From: Salipaludibacillus daqingensis
GTDB taxonomy: Bacteria; Bacillota; Bacilli; Bacillales; Salisediminibacteriaceae
Assembly: GCF_029891575.1 (NCBI RefSeq)
Contig: NZ_JARZHF010000001.1
Coordinates: 620,001 to 684,000 of the forward strand
Direction of reading: 5' to 3'
Length of the DNA: 64,000 nucleotides
This document shows, piece by piece, positions 27,705-36,426 of the stretch (its first letter is position 1; every line of letters begins with the position of its first letter). Below the pieces are notes generated by a model, which was given only the letters and a program-made list of their open reading frames with translations, was not told the DNA's origin and ran no database searches. A program made the position numbers and the translations under genes.

Positions 27705-28372
27705 GAAGATAAAACCCTATACCCATATCCATAAAGTGTTTCAACATGGACACGGGGAAGCTTTTTCCTTACTCGCCTAACCACATCATCTACAGCTCGT
27801 TCAGACCCAAAATAATCTGTTCCCCATACATACTCAATAATTGTCTCTCGTGATAATGCATCTCCTAAATGAGAAGCTAACAAAATAATTAAGTCCATTT
27901 CTTTTGTTGTTAACTCGATTGGCTCCTCATTATCGTGAACAGTTCTGGACTTAGGATCAATAATGTAACCATTTAGTTCAATTGCATCTTCCTCTTGCAC
28001 CTCAGGTGGATACACACGGTTTAATAACTTTTTTGCTCGAATAAGCAATTCTTCTGGTAAAAACGGCTTTGCTAAGTAATCATCACTACCAAGTTCCAAT
28101 CCTAATACTCGGTCCAAATCTTTGTCTCTTGCTGAAATGAAAATAACTGGAGTATCCCCTTCACTTTTTATCGATTTAAGTAACTGATATCCATCCATTC
28201 CTGGGAGCATAATATCTAATATCCATAAATGTGGTGGTTGTCCAATACTATCAAAAGCTTCTTTTCCATCTGTAAAATGTTTGACTTTCCAACCTTCTTT
28301 TTCCATATACGCCTTGATGACTTCTCCTAAATTTTTCTCATCTTCGACTAAATATACTGAAAATTCGTTCAT
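27701..28372 (-). CDS. cssR: CssR response regulator (OmpR family)
   Basis: Two-domain regulator. The receiver has the acidic pair Glu10-Asp11, phospho-acceptor Asp53 (LWILDIMLPGMDGY), and VIFISARDKDLDRVLGLELGSDDYLAKPF. The C-terminal winged helix ends with RVRKKLPRVHVETLYGYGYRVLSS. The piece PHLWILDIMLPGMDGY and the DRVLGLELGSDDY segment are very close to B. subtilis CssR. Of three nearby ATG codons, 28372 has AAAGG 9 bases upstream and gives the CssR-like start MNEFSVYLVEDE. It is the first gene of cssRS. Its expected targets, htrA-type proteases, are outside this window. Confidence 0.9.
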   Translation of the reverse strand: MNEFSVYLVEDEKNLGEVIKAYMEKEGWKVKHFTDGKEAFDSIGQPPHLWILDIMLPGMDGYQLLKSIKSEGDTPVIFISARDKDLDRVLGLELGSDDYLAKPFLPEELLIRAKKLLNRVYPPEVQEEDAIELNGYIIDPKSRTVHDNEEPIELTTKEMDLIILLASHLGDALSRETIIEYVWGTDYFGSERAVDDVVRRVRKKLPRVHVETLYGYGYRVLSS

Positions 28373-28761
28373 GGTCATCATCCTTTGTTTTGCTTTTTAT
28401 AAATGACTATAACATTTTTGTGATTAAGACTTTGTTGTCGTTGAGCTGTTATTTTTGAAAAATTTTTCCCTTGTTCTTCCAGGTGAATTACTCAGAATTC
28501 CAACAACATTGCGGTTATATAAAAGTGTCCTTACTTAAATTATACCTTATTCTATACTTCTCTTTTAAAAAATTTATTATTATCTCCTTTTGTCAAACTA
28601 AGTTTAATACAAAAGTGTGAGAAATTAAAATAAAACAACATTTTTACATATATTTTGGCTATTTTTGTTATAAAGAGATAGGATATAAATTAAACTGCTT
28701 GCGGGCGTCTGGCTTACTTTTTTTTCGGACTTTAAAAAGAATACGTTACGATGCTATATTT

Positions 28762-28795
28762 TAAAAAAGCTGCCCCTCATTTTATGGACAGCTTT
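28762..28795 (-). terminator. Terminator-like hairpin ending a minus-strand transcript
   Basis: AAAGCTG and CAGCTTT (plus CC/GG with one bulge) form a stem followed on the minus strand by TTTTTT. It lies about 175 bases past the GbsR-type stop codon, leaving a long 3' untranslated stretch between. Confidence 0.65.
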
Positions 28796-28960
28796 CATTC
28801 ACTATATAGTGGAATCTGCAACCCACCTTAAGCTTGCCCCTTCCCTTGTGAGGGCTGTTCTGATTCATTCTTTCGTCGGAGTATCGAGATTCGCTCCCAC
28901 TTACCTTCGTCAGTAAATATCAGTTATTTTTATTGATTCAGCATGGAGCGAAAATAATCG
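28796..28960 (-). other. GC-richer non-coding element, possible structured RNA or repeat
   Basis: This stretch is visibly richer in G and C than the AT-rich DNA around it. It contains the 12-base palindrome CACTATATAGTG (28799-28810), GCCC..GGGC and CCTT..AAGG pairings near 28836-28855, and the inverted pair TTCGCTCC (28890-28897) / GGAGCGAA (28945-28952). A minus-strand terminator follows it directly. No family of regulatory RNA was recognised. It could be the 3' end of the GbsR-type mRNA, a small RNA, or a dispersed Bacillaceae repeat. Confidence 0.35.
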
Positions 28961-28969
28961 CATGGAGGT

Positions 28970-29527
28970 CTACTCTTTTGGAATAATAGAATAAATTTCT
29001 CCAGATTCCACCACTTCAACAAATCGAAGCAACCATTGATAATAATTATTTGCATAATCAATTCTTTCAATCGCTTCATGAATTTGATTAATTAATTCTT
29101 GTTCCTCCACTTTTTGCAAAAGTTTTTCCAATTCTTCTTTCGCTTCCCCTGCCTCCTCAATATTTGTTTCCGTTGCTTTCTTCCATTGTCTTGAGAAAAG
29201 TGCAGAGAAACTTTTATGCCAATCTTGTTCCGTTTGGTATAAGTCTTTTCTTACACCACGTTTAAACACAGGTTCAACCATTTTCATATTGGTTAATGTA
29301 CGAACGCCTGTACTCATGCTAGTTTTACTCATACTTAATGCATCCCGCATATCATCGAGCGTCATAGGCTTATCAGAAAAGTAGAGAGTTCCATAAAGAC
29401 GACCAATCGAAGGTGTAATGCCGTATAACTCCATATTTTTGGCCATACTTTGGATAAATTCATCTTTTTTTTCTTCAAATTGATTCCAATTAGCTTGATT
29501 CACCTGATCACCATTCTTCTCATACAA
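28970..29527 (-). CDS. GbsR/MarR-family transcriptional regulator
   Basis: A 185-residue winged-helix regulator of the GbsR group. GITPSIGRLYGTLYFSDKPMTLDDMRDALSMSKTSMSTGVRTL is the characteristic DNA-binding domain (about residues 35-80), followed by a long helical C-terminal part. GbsR proteins control choline and glycine betaine genes in B. subtilis, but no such gene is adjacent, so the target is unknown. The start is TTG at 29527, 8 bases after GGAGG; the frame extends to 29551 without a better site. It lies 71 bases downstream of yhaN on the same strand. Confidence 0.8.
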   Translation of the reverse strand: MYEKNGDQVNQANWNQFEEKKDEFIQSMAKNMELYGITPSIGRLYGTLYFSDKPMTLDDMRDALSMSKTSMSTGVRTLTNMKMVEPVFKRGVRKDLYQTEQDWHKSFSALFSRQWKKATETNIEEAGEAKEELEKLLQKVEEQELINQIHEAIERIDYANNYYQWLLRFVEVVESGEIYSIIPKE

Positions 29528-29598
29528 AGAGAAAACCTCCATCATCCACACTATCTATAAATTGATTTTACCAAAAATATCTATTTGGTTAAAGAACA

Positions 29599-32500
29599 TC
29601 ATTGAGATAGAGTCAAAGAATGAAACGAAGTCTCTTGACTTCCCATTGATATGAATTCTTCTTTTATATGTTCATGACATGTGAACAATAAGATTTGTCT
29701 ATATCTAGACAAATCAATCAATAATTTAATCACAGACGTTCTTCTACCTTTATCCATATTAACGAACGTTTCATCTAAAAACAACGGATAATCAGTTTTA
29801 ATGGAATCTTCTATAGCAAGTGCGAGGCGAATCGATAAATAAAGAAGTTCACATGTACCTCTGCTTAAATCGCTAGGATTAAATCGTTGTCCATCATCTC
29901 TTTCAACGATAAATCTCTCTTCTCCTAATGGAGCAAATAAATAACAGTACTTATTTGATGTTAACTCAGTGAATATCGTTTGAGCTCTTTTCATTACTTT
30001 AGGTTGTCTTTCTTTTTCGTAAATCGCTTTTACTTTAGTTATCATATATTGACTCGTTTTATAAATAGCCCATTCTTTTCCTTTGGCGTTCATCTTTTCT
30101 TTTAAAGTCATATATCGCTGAAGTTGTTCTTCATACGTACCTTCTTCTTCAAGCTGAAGAAGTTCTATTTTCAGTTGAGCATTATTATGCAGCAAATCAT
30201 TCTTTTCTTGGTCCAATTTATTGATTTGCTGATCAATCGTCTCTTTTACAACGGTAAGATCTTTTTGTTCATTAATAATATCTTCAATGAACTGAGTCCG
30301 TTCTACTTCATTTGGAATACTGGAAACAATTTGAAGATTCCATTCACTTAACTTTTCTTCCAATTCATTTTGTTGCTTAAATAACTCTGCTTTTTCTCGA
30401 AATGCTTCTTCTTCTTCTACTCCTGCATATAACAACAGATTTTCTAGCTCGTTTTTCAATAATTTCTTCTCTTCTTTCGTTTCAAGTAATATATTTTTAT
30501 GAGTCTCCAACTTATCGTTTAGCCTTTGTTGTTTCTCTTTTTGATCATTAACAAAATCAAGATGTTGTCGCAATTTTTTCACTAAGTCTTCAATAGAGGA
30601 TTGTTGATTATTATGGAGAGATAGTTTTGTTGCGATACGTATCACTTTATTTTCATAGTTGGACCTCATTTTTATTATTTGCTCTTTTTTCTTACTTATC
30701 GAAGCAGCTTTACTATCTAACTGTTTCCACTCTTTCACGCTTGGTAAGAATCGATCGTAAAAGAGAACGTCTCTACCTTCAGGCAAAGCCCCTACCACAC
30801 ACCAATCTTGCAATTGCTTATCAAATGTTATCCATTCTTCTTGTACTTCATTCCAATCATCTCGCCATTGATTTAATTTATCTTGAATATATATGTTTTT
30901 TTGTTTGATGCTATCTACTTTAAATTTTATATCTTGGTGATGTTTTAATAATTTTTCCACATGTTCATCGTTGAAATCTTTGGACTGTTGTTTCTTCATA
31001 CTATCAATGTTGTCACGAAGCTTCGTCAACTTTTCTTGGAGTTTTCCGTCTTCTTGTTTTCTTAAATTTTTTATTTTGAGAAGAATAAAAAACATGATAG
31101 AACTTACCATTAGTAAAATTGTAAAAGAAACGATATCCATGGCAAATATACGCATGATAGCAATAATGATTAATACTATCGAAGTAACAAAAAGCGCTTT
31201 TGTAGTCGCCTGCCCTCTTTTTTCTTTTTCCTCTCTATCTTTTTTTAACCAATCAAACTGATCAACAAGCAAAGATTTATGTTGCTCCAACGTTGCGCTA
31301 TTTTTCCCTTGCATGACTTTTGATTCAAGTTCTTTTATTTCCGAAGTTGATAAGAGTTGTTTCTTGTCATTCTCCAATTGGTTGACGGTCATCTCTTGTT
31401 CTCTGTCTAACTTTTTCTTTTCTTCGTTTAGTCTTTCGTTTTTTGTTTGAAGAGATTGCCATTTCGATTTCAATTGCTCATATTTTTCTAGAATATAACC
31501 ATTTACATTGGTAGCCATAAATACATCTCGTTCAAATGGTTTCCAATCTTTCTCTATTTTTAATTGTTGATTTCTAAGTTCCCTTTCATCAAATTCAAGT
31601 TGTTTTTCTTCTTCTTTCATATTTTTATAAAGAGGAATTTCTTCTATTACTTCGGTCATTTCTAATTTTATAGTTGATGGTAATTCATCAAAATATAATG
31701 ATTGTTGCTGATCAATCAGTGTATCTACCTGTCCTTTTTCATGAGATAATCGAGCTTCTTTTTCAGATAACCTTTCCTTCAATTGGTTTAATCGTTGAAT
31801 ACCATCCAAAGGAAATTTGCTTATTTTTTGTACCTGATCATGTTGAAGCTTTAATGCGTACCAATCTCGAATGAGAGGTGATAGTGATAGTTGTTTTTCA
31901 TTTTTTCGCCATTTCTCTTGAAGAACCACTTGTTCAGAGGAGATTTTAGTTAAAAGATCTTCGTTTTTTTGTACATTTTTTTGAACATTTTCATATTCAT
32001 CAAGTCGTTCCTCCCATTTTTTTACACTCTGTTTCATCTCTGCTAATTGGTTAGCCATTTCATTTATTGTCGTTTTTTTTCCCTTTGGTTTAAATAAACG
32101 ATCCGACTCTTGTTCAATTGTTTTTTCTAAAGAGGATAATTTATTTGCTCCCATCATTCCTGCATCATATAAGTAACGACTCAACTCTTTCGGTGTCAAA
32201 TCCTTCATTCCTTGGAGTCCCTCTAGATCAAAATGAAAAACCCCTTTGAAAGTGGTCATGTCCATTCCTTTTAATAAAGATTGAAGATCATTTTCATCAC
32301 CAGACCGACCATCCGGATATTGAACAGTTAACTTTCCTTTTTGTGTTTTGCCTGCAATTCGTTCCACAAAAATATTTTTATATGGAGAAATATCAAGTAA
32401 AATTCCTCCTCCATACCGATCAGTTTCTCTTGGTATATACTGATTTTCACGTTTAGTTGGGAACCCAAAGAAAATCGCATGAATAAATGCCATTAACGTT

Positions 32501-32613
32501 GATTTTCCTGACTCATTCCCTCCTAAAAAAAGATCAAGTCGTTTGTCTGTTAAATCCCATTTTTGATCGATCCATTTACCAAATCCATAAATATGTATAT
32601 TTTTTATTCTCAT
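29599..32613 (-). CDS. yhaN: YhaN, SMC/SbcC-like ATPase
   Basis: A 1004-residue ATPase of the RecF/SbcC class, partner of YhaO; such pairs act on DNA ends. Walker A is GGNESGKST (31-39). The C-terminal half-site has DLSRGTCELLYLSIRLALAIE (signature) and YPLFLDETFVNMD (Walker B). Between them lie long coiled coils, interrupted near residues 470-515 by two hydrophobic helices, a known and odd feature of YhaN proteins that suggests membrane association. The start ATG overlaps the yhaO stop (ATGA). Motifs and length are intact. The B. subtilis protein is poorly characterised. Confidence 0.9.
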   Translation of the reverse strand: MRIKNIHIYGFGKWIDQKWDLTDKRLDLFLGGNESGKSTLMAFIHAIFFGFPTKRENQYIPRETDRYGGGILLDISPYKNIFVERIAGKTQKGKLTVQYPDGRSGDENDLQSLLKGMDMTTFKGVFHFDLEGLQGMKDLTPKELSRYLYDAGMMGANKLSSLEKTIEQESDRLFKPKGKKTTINEMANQLAEMKQSVKKWEERLDEYENVQKNVQKNEDLLTKISSEQVVLQEKWRKNEKQLSLSPLIRDWYALKLQHDQVQKISKFPLDGIQRLNQLKERLSEKEARLSHEKGQVDTLIDQQQSLYFDELPSTIKLEMTEVIEEIPLYKNMKEEEKQLEFDERELRNQQLKIEKDWKPFERDVFMATNVNGYILEKYEQLKSKWQSLQTKNERLNEEKKKLDREQEMTVNQLENDKKQLLSTSEIKELESKVMQGKNSATLEQHKSLLVDQFDWLKKDREEKEKRGQATTKALFVTSIVLIIIAIMRIFAMDIVSFTILLMVSSIMFFILLKIKNLRKQEDGKLQEKLTKLRDNIDSMKKQQSKDFNDEHVEKLLKHHQDIKFKVDSIKQKNIYIQDKLNQWRDDWNEVQEEWITFDKQLQDWCVVGALPEGRDVLFYDRFLPSVKEWKQLDSKAASISKKKEQIIKMRSNYENKVIRIATKLSLHNNQQSSIEDLVKKLRQHLDFVNDQKEKQQRLNDKLETHKNILLETKEEKKLLKNELENLLLYAGVEEEEAFREKAELFKQQNELEEKLSEWNLQIVSSIPNEVERTQFIEDIINEQKDLTVVKETIDQQINKLDQEKNDLLHNNAQLKIELLQLEEEGTYEEQLQRYMTLKEKMNAKGKEWAIYKTSQYMITKVKAIYEKERQPKVMKRAQTIFTELTSNKYCYLFAPLGEERFIVERDDGQRFNPSDLSRGTCELLYLSIRLALAIEDSIKTDYPLFLDETFVNMDKGRRTSVIKLLIDLSRYRQILLFTCHEHIKEEFISMGSQETSFHSLTLSQ

Positions 32614-33842
32614 AGACCCTCCCCCTCTTCTAATAAAGTTGTGAGGATCATTGTTTCAGCTTTGTCAATAATATCCTGTTGCTCTTCTTTTGTTAAAGTA
32701 TCAATATACGAGCGGATTTTGCGATGGGTATAGAGAGGAGATAAAATTTCCTCTATTTCATTTTGTTCCGTCTTCATTTCTTCTCGTAATCGAACAACAT
32801 CTCCAAGTAAATGGTCTTGCTTTCTCCATAACTCTTTTTGAAGTTCTGGCTTTGTTTCAATTCTAATTCGATCGATCCAAACGTTCTCATTAGCCATCTC
32901 TTCATAGATTAATGTCTTCAATTCCTCACCGTTTTTCTGATGAGATAATTGTTCATGCAAAATTCCGTTTCCTTCGATAGTTAATATAATTATTGTTCTT
33001 TGAGTAAGCTGTTCAGCCATATCCTGCACCTTTTCAATAAGCTCATCCACTTTTTTTAATCCTGTTATAGAAAGGAGAATTTGTTCCCATCGAATAGGTG
33101 ACGTTTCAATAAATGTTAAATCACAGGACGAATGAGATAATTCAACGTAATATGCACCTTTTGCTCCCGTTTCTTTCCGGTGAGATCCTTGAATATTTCC
33201 AGGATAAACGATGGCTGGCTGTCTTTTTAACACTTGTCTGTGATGGACGTGTCCTAGTGCCCAATAATCAAATTCTTTTTCTACCAACGATTTTACTGTG
33301 AAAGGTGCATAAGGATCATGACCTTCTTGTCCTTTTTCTTGTCCATGAAGAAGACCAATATGATAAGCACTTTCTTCAGATTCTATTTTATTGTATAAAG
33401 GAAGGGGATTTTCTGTATAAGCCGACTGTGGATAACTAAATCCATAAATGACTACTTTTTCTCCATCAGACGTTTTATGTATTTTATGCGAAACATCTTT
33501 CGGGAAAATATATACATTTTCCGGCATATCAATCAATGTATCCACCGATGTTAATGGATCGTGATTTCCATGAATTACAAAAATCGGTATCGAAGCATCC
33601 AGTAATTTTCTTGCCTGTTTTTTCAAAAACCATTGCCCTCGAACAGATCGCTTTTTCTGATCATACACATCCCCACTTATCAATACGAAATCCACTTTTC
33701 TTGAGATTGCTTCGTTAATAATCCCTTCAAACGAATGGTATGTAGCTTCTACAGCTTGTTTAATAAATGATTCATTCATGTCAGCTGTCGTTTGAAACGT
33801 TCTACCTAAATGAAGGTCTGCGCAATGCATAAACCGAATCAT
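32610..33842 (-). CDS. yhaO: YhaO metallophosphoesterase, SbcD-like
   Basis: A 410-residue calcineurin-type nuclease subunit similar to SbcD/Mre11. Metal motifs in order: HCADLHLG (6-13), ISGDVYDQ, VIHGNHDP and WALGHVHHRQVL. The C-terminal third is less conserved and helical, as expected for the region that binds the ATPase partner. It is translationally coupled to yhaN, so the two form a complex likely to process DNA ends. An upstream gap of 274 bases holds its promoter. Confidence 0.92.
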   Translation of the reverse strand: MIRFMHCADLHLGRTFQTTADMNESFIKQAVEATYHSFEGIINEAISRKVDFVLISGDVYDQKKRSVRGQWFLKKQARKLLDASIPIFVIHGNHDPLTSVDTLIDMPENVYIFPKDVSHKIHKTSDGEKVVIYGFSYPQSAYTENPLPLYNKIESEESAYHIGLLHGQEKGQEGHDPYAPFTVKSLVEKEFDYWALGHVHHRQVLKRQPAIVYPGNIQGSHRKETGAKGAYYVELSHSSCDLTFIETSPIRWEQILLSITGLKKVDELIEKVQDMAEQLTQRTIIILTIEGNGILHEQLSHQKNGEELKTLIYEEMANENVWIDRIRIETKPELQKELWRKQDHLLGDVVRLREEMKTEQNEIEEILSPLYTHRKIRSYIDTLTKEEQQDIIDKAETMILTTLLEEGEGL

Positions 33843-33963
33843 GATTCTGTCCCTCCTTTAATTATTAATCTATTTTATAGCGGTTTTCTAAGAGCTTCCT
33901 GCTTTTTAGTATATCATAAAAGCGAATGGACGTTCGTTCAATAAGGAAATTCAACGCCTATTT

Positions 33964-33990
33964 AAACTCGGCTAAATGATAGCCGAGTTT
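33964..33990. terminator. Hairpin, probable terminator downstream of the gene at 34117
   Basis: AAACTCGGCTA pairs perfectly with TAGCCGAGTTT (11 bp, 5-base loop). T-tracts beside it are short, so strength is uncertain. Confidence 0.5.
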
Positions 33991-34116
33991 AATATTCCGA
34001 ATTTCTTAGAAACACCGCAAATTATACTTCATAGTTGGTTTCAACCATTTATTTATTTTTTATATTCAACGAAACTGTGTAAACTCTTTTCACCTGTATC
34101 ATTTACAACTCTTACC

Positions 34117-34488
34117 TTAAAAATAAGGTAGTGTTGAAAGGGCAACTAATGCAGCTAGTGGCAATACAAGCCTTTGAAAACGTTGAGGTGGATAATACGG
34201 ATATAGCGGGTAGGGTGGATATTGCGGATAATATGGATAACCATAACCTGGATAATATTGTCTTTCTTCCATTCCCCCTCCATATCCATAGCTGAAGCCT
34301 CCATCATTTGGTAGATTGTTCATCATCATTTCACCATAATTCTTTCCCCCTATAGGAACAGCGAAAGAAACATATTCGTCATCAACAGACTCAACAATGG
34401 CATCAAATTGCTGCTGATCTTTTGTTGTAACAAGAACATATTTGTGTAAATGTTGTTCACAATGGTTTTTCATATCATGGGTATTCAT
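34117..34488 (-). CDS. LSm-like protein with a Pro/Tyr-rich tail, possible spore protein
   Basis: A 123-residue protein. Residues 1-50 read as a small beta-barrel domain (YVLVTTKDQQQFDAIVESVDDEYVSFAVPI), the pattern of Sm-like or spore coat-associated Bacillus proteins. Residues about 60-105 form a low-complexity segment rich in Tyr, Pro and Gly with repeated YP/PY units. A hydrophobic C-terminus follows (LVLPLAALVALSTLPYF). The start at 34488 has GGAGG 7 bases upstream. Tyrosine-rich tails of this type occur in coat proteins that are cross-linked, which is an inference here. It is divergent from yhzD. No confident family name. Confidence 0.6.
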   Translation of the reverse strand: MNTHDMKNHCEQHLHKYVLVTTKDQQQFDAIVESVDDEYVSFAVPIGGKNYGEMMMNNLPNDGGFSYGYGGGMEERQYYPGYGYPYYPQYPPYPLYPYYPPQRFQRLVLPLAALVALSTLPYF

Positions 34489-34659
34489 CTCATCTCCTCC
34501 TTCACTGCCCAGTCTATTCATCTAAAAAATATACGTGAATATGAAACGAAAAAAATATTAAACTTCCATGCATTAAAACCTTCTAGATCCGGAATAGTTG
34601 AGAGATATAAGAAATCGTAGTAAACTGAATGTATATTCATTCATTTGAGGAGGGTAACG

Positions 34660-34845
34660 ATGGCAAAGTATTTTTTAACTGCATTTAGTAAAACAGGAGA
34701 ACACCTTTTGAACGAAGTAATTGAAGCAGGAACTGATAAAGAAGCTTCTGAAAAAGGGGTCGAACGATTAGAAGCTGAAAACTTATTAGAGAACCCGAGT
34801 CGCGTCGCCAAATCTTCAGGAGGACTCGTCCATTTTCATCCATAA
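34660..34845 (+). CDS. yhzD: YhzD-like protein
   Basis: A 61-residue cytoplasmic protein (MAKYFLTAFSKTGEHLLNE, then EASEKGVERLEAENLLENPSRV and GLVHFHP) that fits the YhzD family of Bacillaceae. Its function is unknown. ATG 34660 follows GGAGG by 6 bases; a TTG 15 bases upstream lies before the binding site and is rejected. In B. subtilis yhzD is likewise a neighbour in the yha-yhe region. Followed directly by a strong bidirectional terminator. Confidence 0.75.
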   Translation: MAKYFLTAFSKTGEHLLNEVIEAGTDKEASEKGVERLEAENLLENPSRVAKSSGGLVHFHP

Positions 34846-34847
34846 AC

Positions 34848-34883
34848 AACAAGCAGGCCGTTTTATATAACGGCCTGCTTGTT
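34848..34883. terminator. Bidirectional terminator between yhzD and the thioesterase gene
   Basis: AACAAGCAGGCCGTT pairs perfectly with its complement (15 bp) around a 6-base loop; T-runs flank both sides. Confidence 0.9.
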
Positions 34884-34908
34884 TTACTTAACGTTATTCA
34901 CAACTGAG

Positions 34909-35334
34909 TTAAACCGTATAAAACGTTCCGGTAACTTTACTTAATAAGCGTTCTTGATCGTCTTCAATCCTACATTCAACAAATTGTACTTGCTTTCCTT
35001 TTTTAATAAAATAAGCTTTTGTAATTAACTCTCCTGTTTTTGTTGTTCTGAAAAACTGAGTTTTTAATTCAAGTGAGACAGATGGCTGGTCACCAAAGGC
35101 TGCACACAAATGACCCATTGCTGTATCTGCCATATATGTAATGATCCCCCCATGAATATAACCTACTGGGTTATACATTATTTCAGAGATTGGTGCTTTT
35201 ACAACAACCATTTCTTTTTCTTCATCATACTCAAAAGAAAAGTCTAATAAAGAGTACATAAATAATTGAGGTGTTCCATCTTCATGATCTTGTAAAGCTT
35301 GTTTGAAACGGTCCATCATTTTTCTCTCGTCCAT
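34909..35334 (-). CDS. PaaI-type hotdog thioesterase
   Basis: A 141-residue single hotdog-fold acyl-CoA thioesterase. The motif NPVGYIHGGIITYMADTAMGHL has HGG at 61-63 and Asp70 at the usual catalytic place; the later strands (VSLELKTQFFRTTKTGELITKAYFIKKGKQVQFVECRI) are typical. These enzymes hydrolyse aromatic or short acyl-CoA esters in the cytoplasm; the substrate here is unknown. The gene stands alone between yhzD and the HAD gene, with terminators on both sides. Confidence 0.85.
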   Translation of the reverse strand: MDERKMMDRFKQALQDHEDGTPQLFMYSLLDFSFEYDEEKEMVVVKAPISEIMYNPVGYIHGGIITYMADTAMGHLCAAFGDQPSVSLELKTQFFRTTKTGELITKAYFIKKGKQVQFVECRIEDDQERLLSKVTGTFYTV

Positions 35335-35413
35335 CTTCTCGCTCCTTTCTTCTTATCTTTCTATTATATCTTCTTTTTCCATTTAATTCATTTATGATAA
35401 GTTTTTAATATAA

Positions 35414-35447
35414 TCAAAAAAACTGTCTGCAAATTATTTGCAGACAG
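35414..35447 (-). terminator. Terminator after the HAD phosphatase gene
   Basis: CTGTCTGCAAA pairs with TTTGCAGACAG (11 bp, 3-base loop); on the minus strand it is followed by TTTTTTTGATT. Confidence 0.9.
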
Positions 35448-35462
35448 GAAGTATATTATCAA

Positions 35463-36314
35463 TTAATTTTCAACTTCTACTCTTAATTGTTTTCTAAACA
35501 CTTCTTTCACCATGTATGCTACACCACTTTGATCATTTGACCTCGTAATCCAATCTGCTACAGATTTCACGGAATTAGGCGCCTGACCCATTGCTACACC
35601 TAAACCTGCTTGTGCAATCGCCTCTTGATCTCTTTCATCTGATCCAATAAATACTGTTTCTTTTGGTGATATTTTTAAACGATTTGCTAAACTTTGAAGA
35701 GCGACAGCTTTTGATGCATTATCATGAGTGATATGCAGTTCTCCTTCACTACTAAGGAGAAATTTCACACCGTTTACAGTATCATGGAGCTCCTCCATCG
35801 CATCCTCTCGTTCCCGTTTATTCCAAAACTCCACGCGTATATTTAATACACTTAATGGTTGATCAATTAAGCGATGGCTAGGAGATTCCACATAGTGAGT
35901 TGGATAAAATAACGGATCGTTTAACTGAAGATTCACGCGAGATATAAGCTGTTTCTTTTGCTTTGTTTTATTTGCTATCGCATATTTCTCATGAAACAAC
36001 CGAAAGTGACAGTGATAATTTTCTAAAATATCGACAATCTGATAGACCGTTTCTGCGTCCATTCTTCTTTCAAATACAGGTGTTGTTACGTCAGAAGCTA
36101 GGAAAGCTCCATCATGGGTAATGAAATATGCTGAAGATAACTTCAACGATTTTGCAATTTTCTTAGCGGAAAGATGTGATCTTCCTGTTGCTAATGTCAC
36201 GTAAACCCCTTTGTCCTTAACAAATTCAATGGCTTCTTTCGTCTCCTTTGTTAATCGATGATTCGATTTTAAAAGGGTTCCATCGATGTCTAGCGCTAGT
36301 AAGCGATATGCCAT
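35463..36314 (-). CDS. yhaX: Cof-type HAD phosphatase (YhaX-like)
   Basis: A 283-residue haloacid dehalogenase-family hydrolase of the Cof (IIB) type, acting on sugar phosphates or nucleotides. Motif I is LALDIDGTLLKSN (Asp9, Asp11) and motif II is VTLATGRSH. A cap domain covers about 85-190, and the conserved Lys is near DNASKAVALQ. Motif IV, usually GDxxND, reads IGSDERDQEAI, with Ser in place of the first Asp and Arg for Asn, so metal binding may be altered. B. subtilis yhaX, a sporulation gene, lies in the same neighbourhood near yheA. The specific substrate is unknown. Confidence 0.8.
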   Translation of the reverse strand: MAYRLLALDIDGTLLKSNHRLTKETKEAIEFVKDKGVYVTLATGRSHLSAKKIAKSLKLSSAYFITHDGAFLASDVTTPVFERRMDAETVYQIVDILENYHCHFRLFHEKYAIANKTKQKKQLISRVNLQLNDPLFYPTHYVESPSHRLIDQPLSVLNIRVEFWNKREREDAMEELHDTVNGVKFLLSSEGELHITHDNASKAVALQSLANRLKISPKETVFIGSDERDQEAIAQAGLGVAMGQAPNSVKSVADWITRSNDQSGVAYMVKEVFRKQLRVEVEN

Positions 36315-36383
36315 AGTTGTTCAGCCCCCTCAATTACAGTGATTGATATTATATATGAGAGCGGACAAGGGATTAGAACAGAA

Positions 36384-36416
36384 AAGCGACTAGGAACAAA
36401 TGGTTCCTAGCCGCTT
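36384..36416 (-). terminator. Terminator after yheA
   Basis: AAGCGACTAGGAAC pairs with GTTCCTAGCCGCTT (14 positions, one mismatch) and on the minus strand is followed by TTCTGTT. Confidence 0.75.
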
Positions 36417-36426
36417 CATCATTATA

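Larger units (their letters stand above)
28373..28969. other. Gap of 597 bases between the GbsR-type gene and cssR
   Basis: The part near cssR (28373-28740) is AT-rich and should contain the cssR promoter. On the minus strand TATAAT occurs near 28541, but no clear -35 was assigned. Next is a terminator-like hairpin (28762-28795), then a GC-richer stretch (28796-28960). No frame with a ribosome binding site was found. Confidence 0.6.

Noticed and set aside
28799-28909. A 36-codon plus-strand frame (GTG start) through the GC-rich element
   Set aside because: No ribosome binding site before the GTG, and it lies inside a region that looks like structured non-coding sequence.
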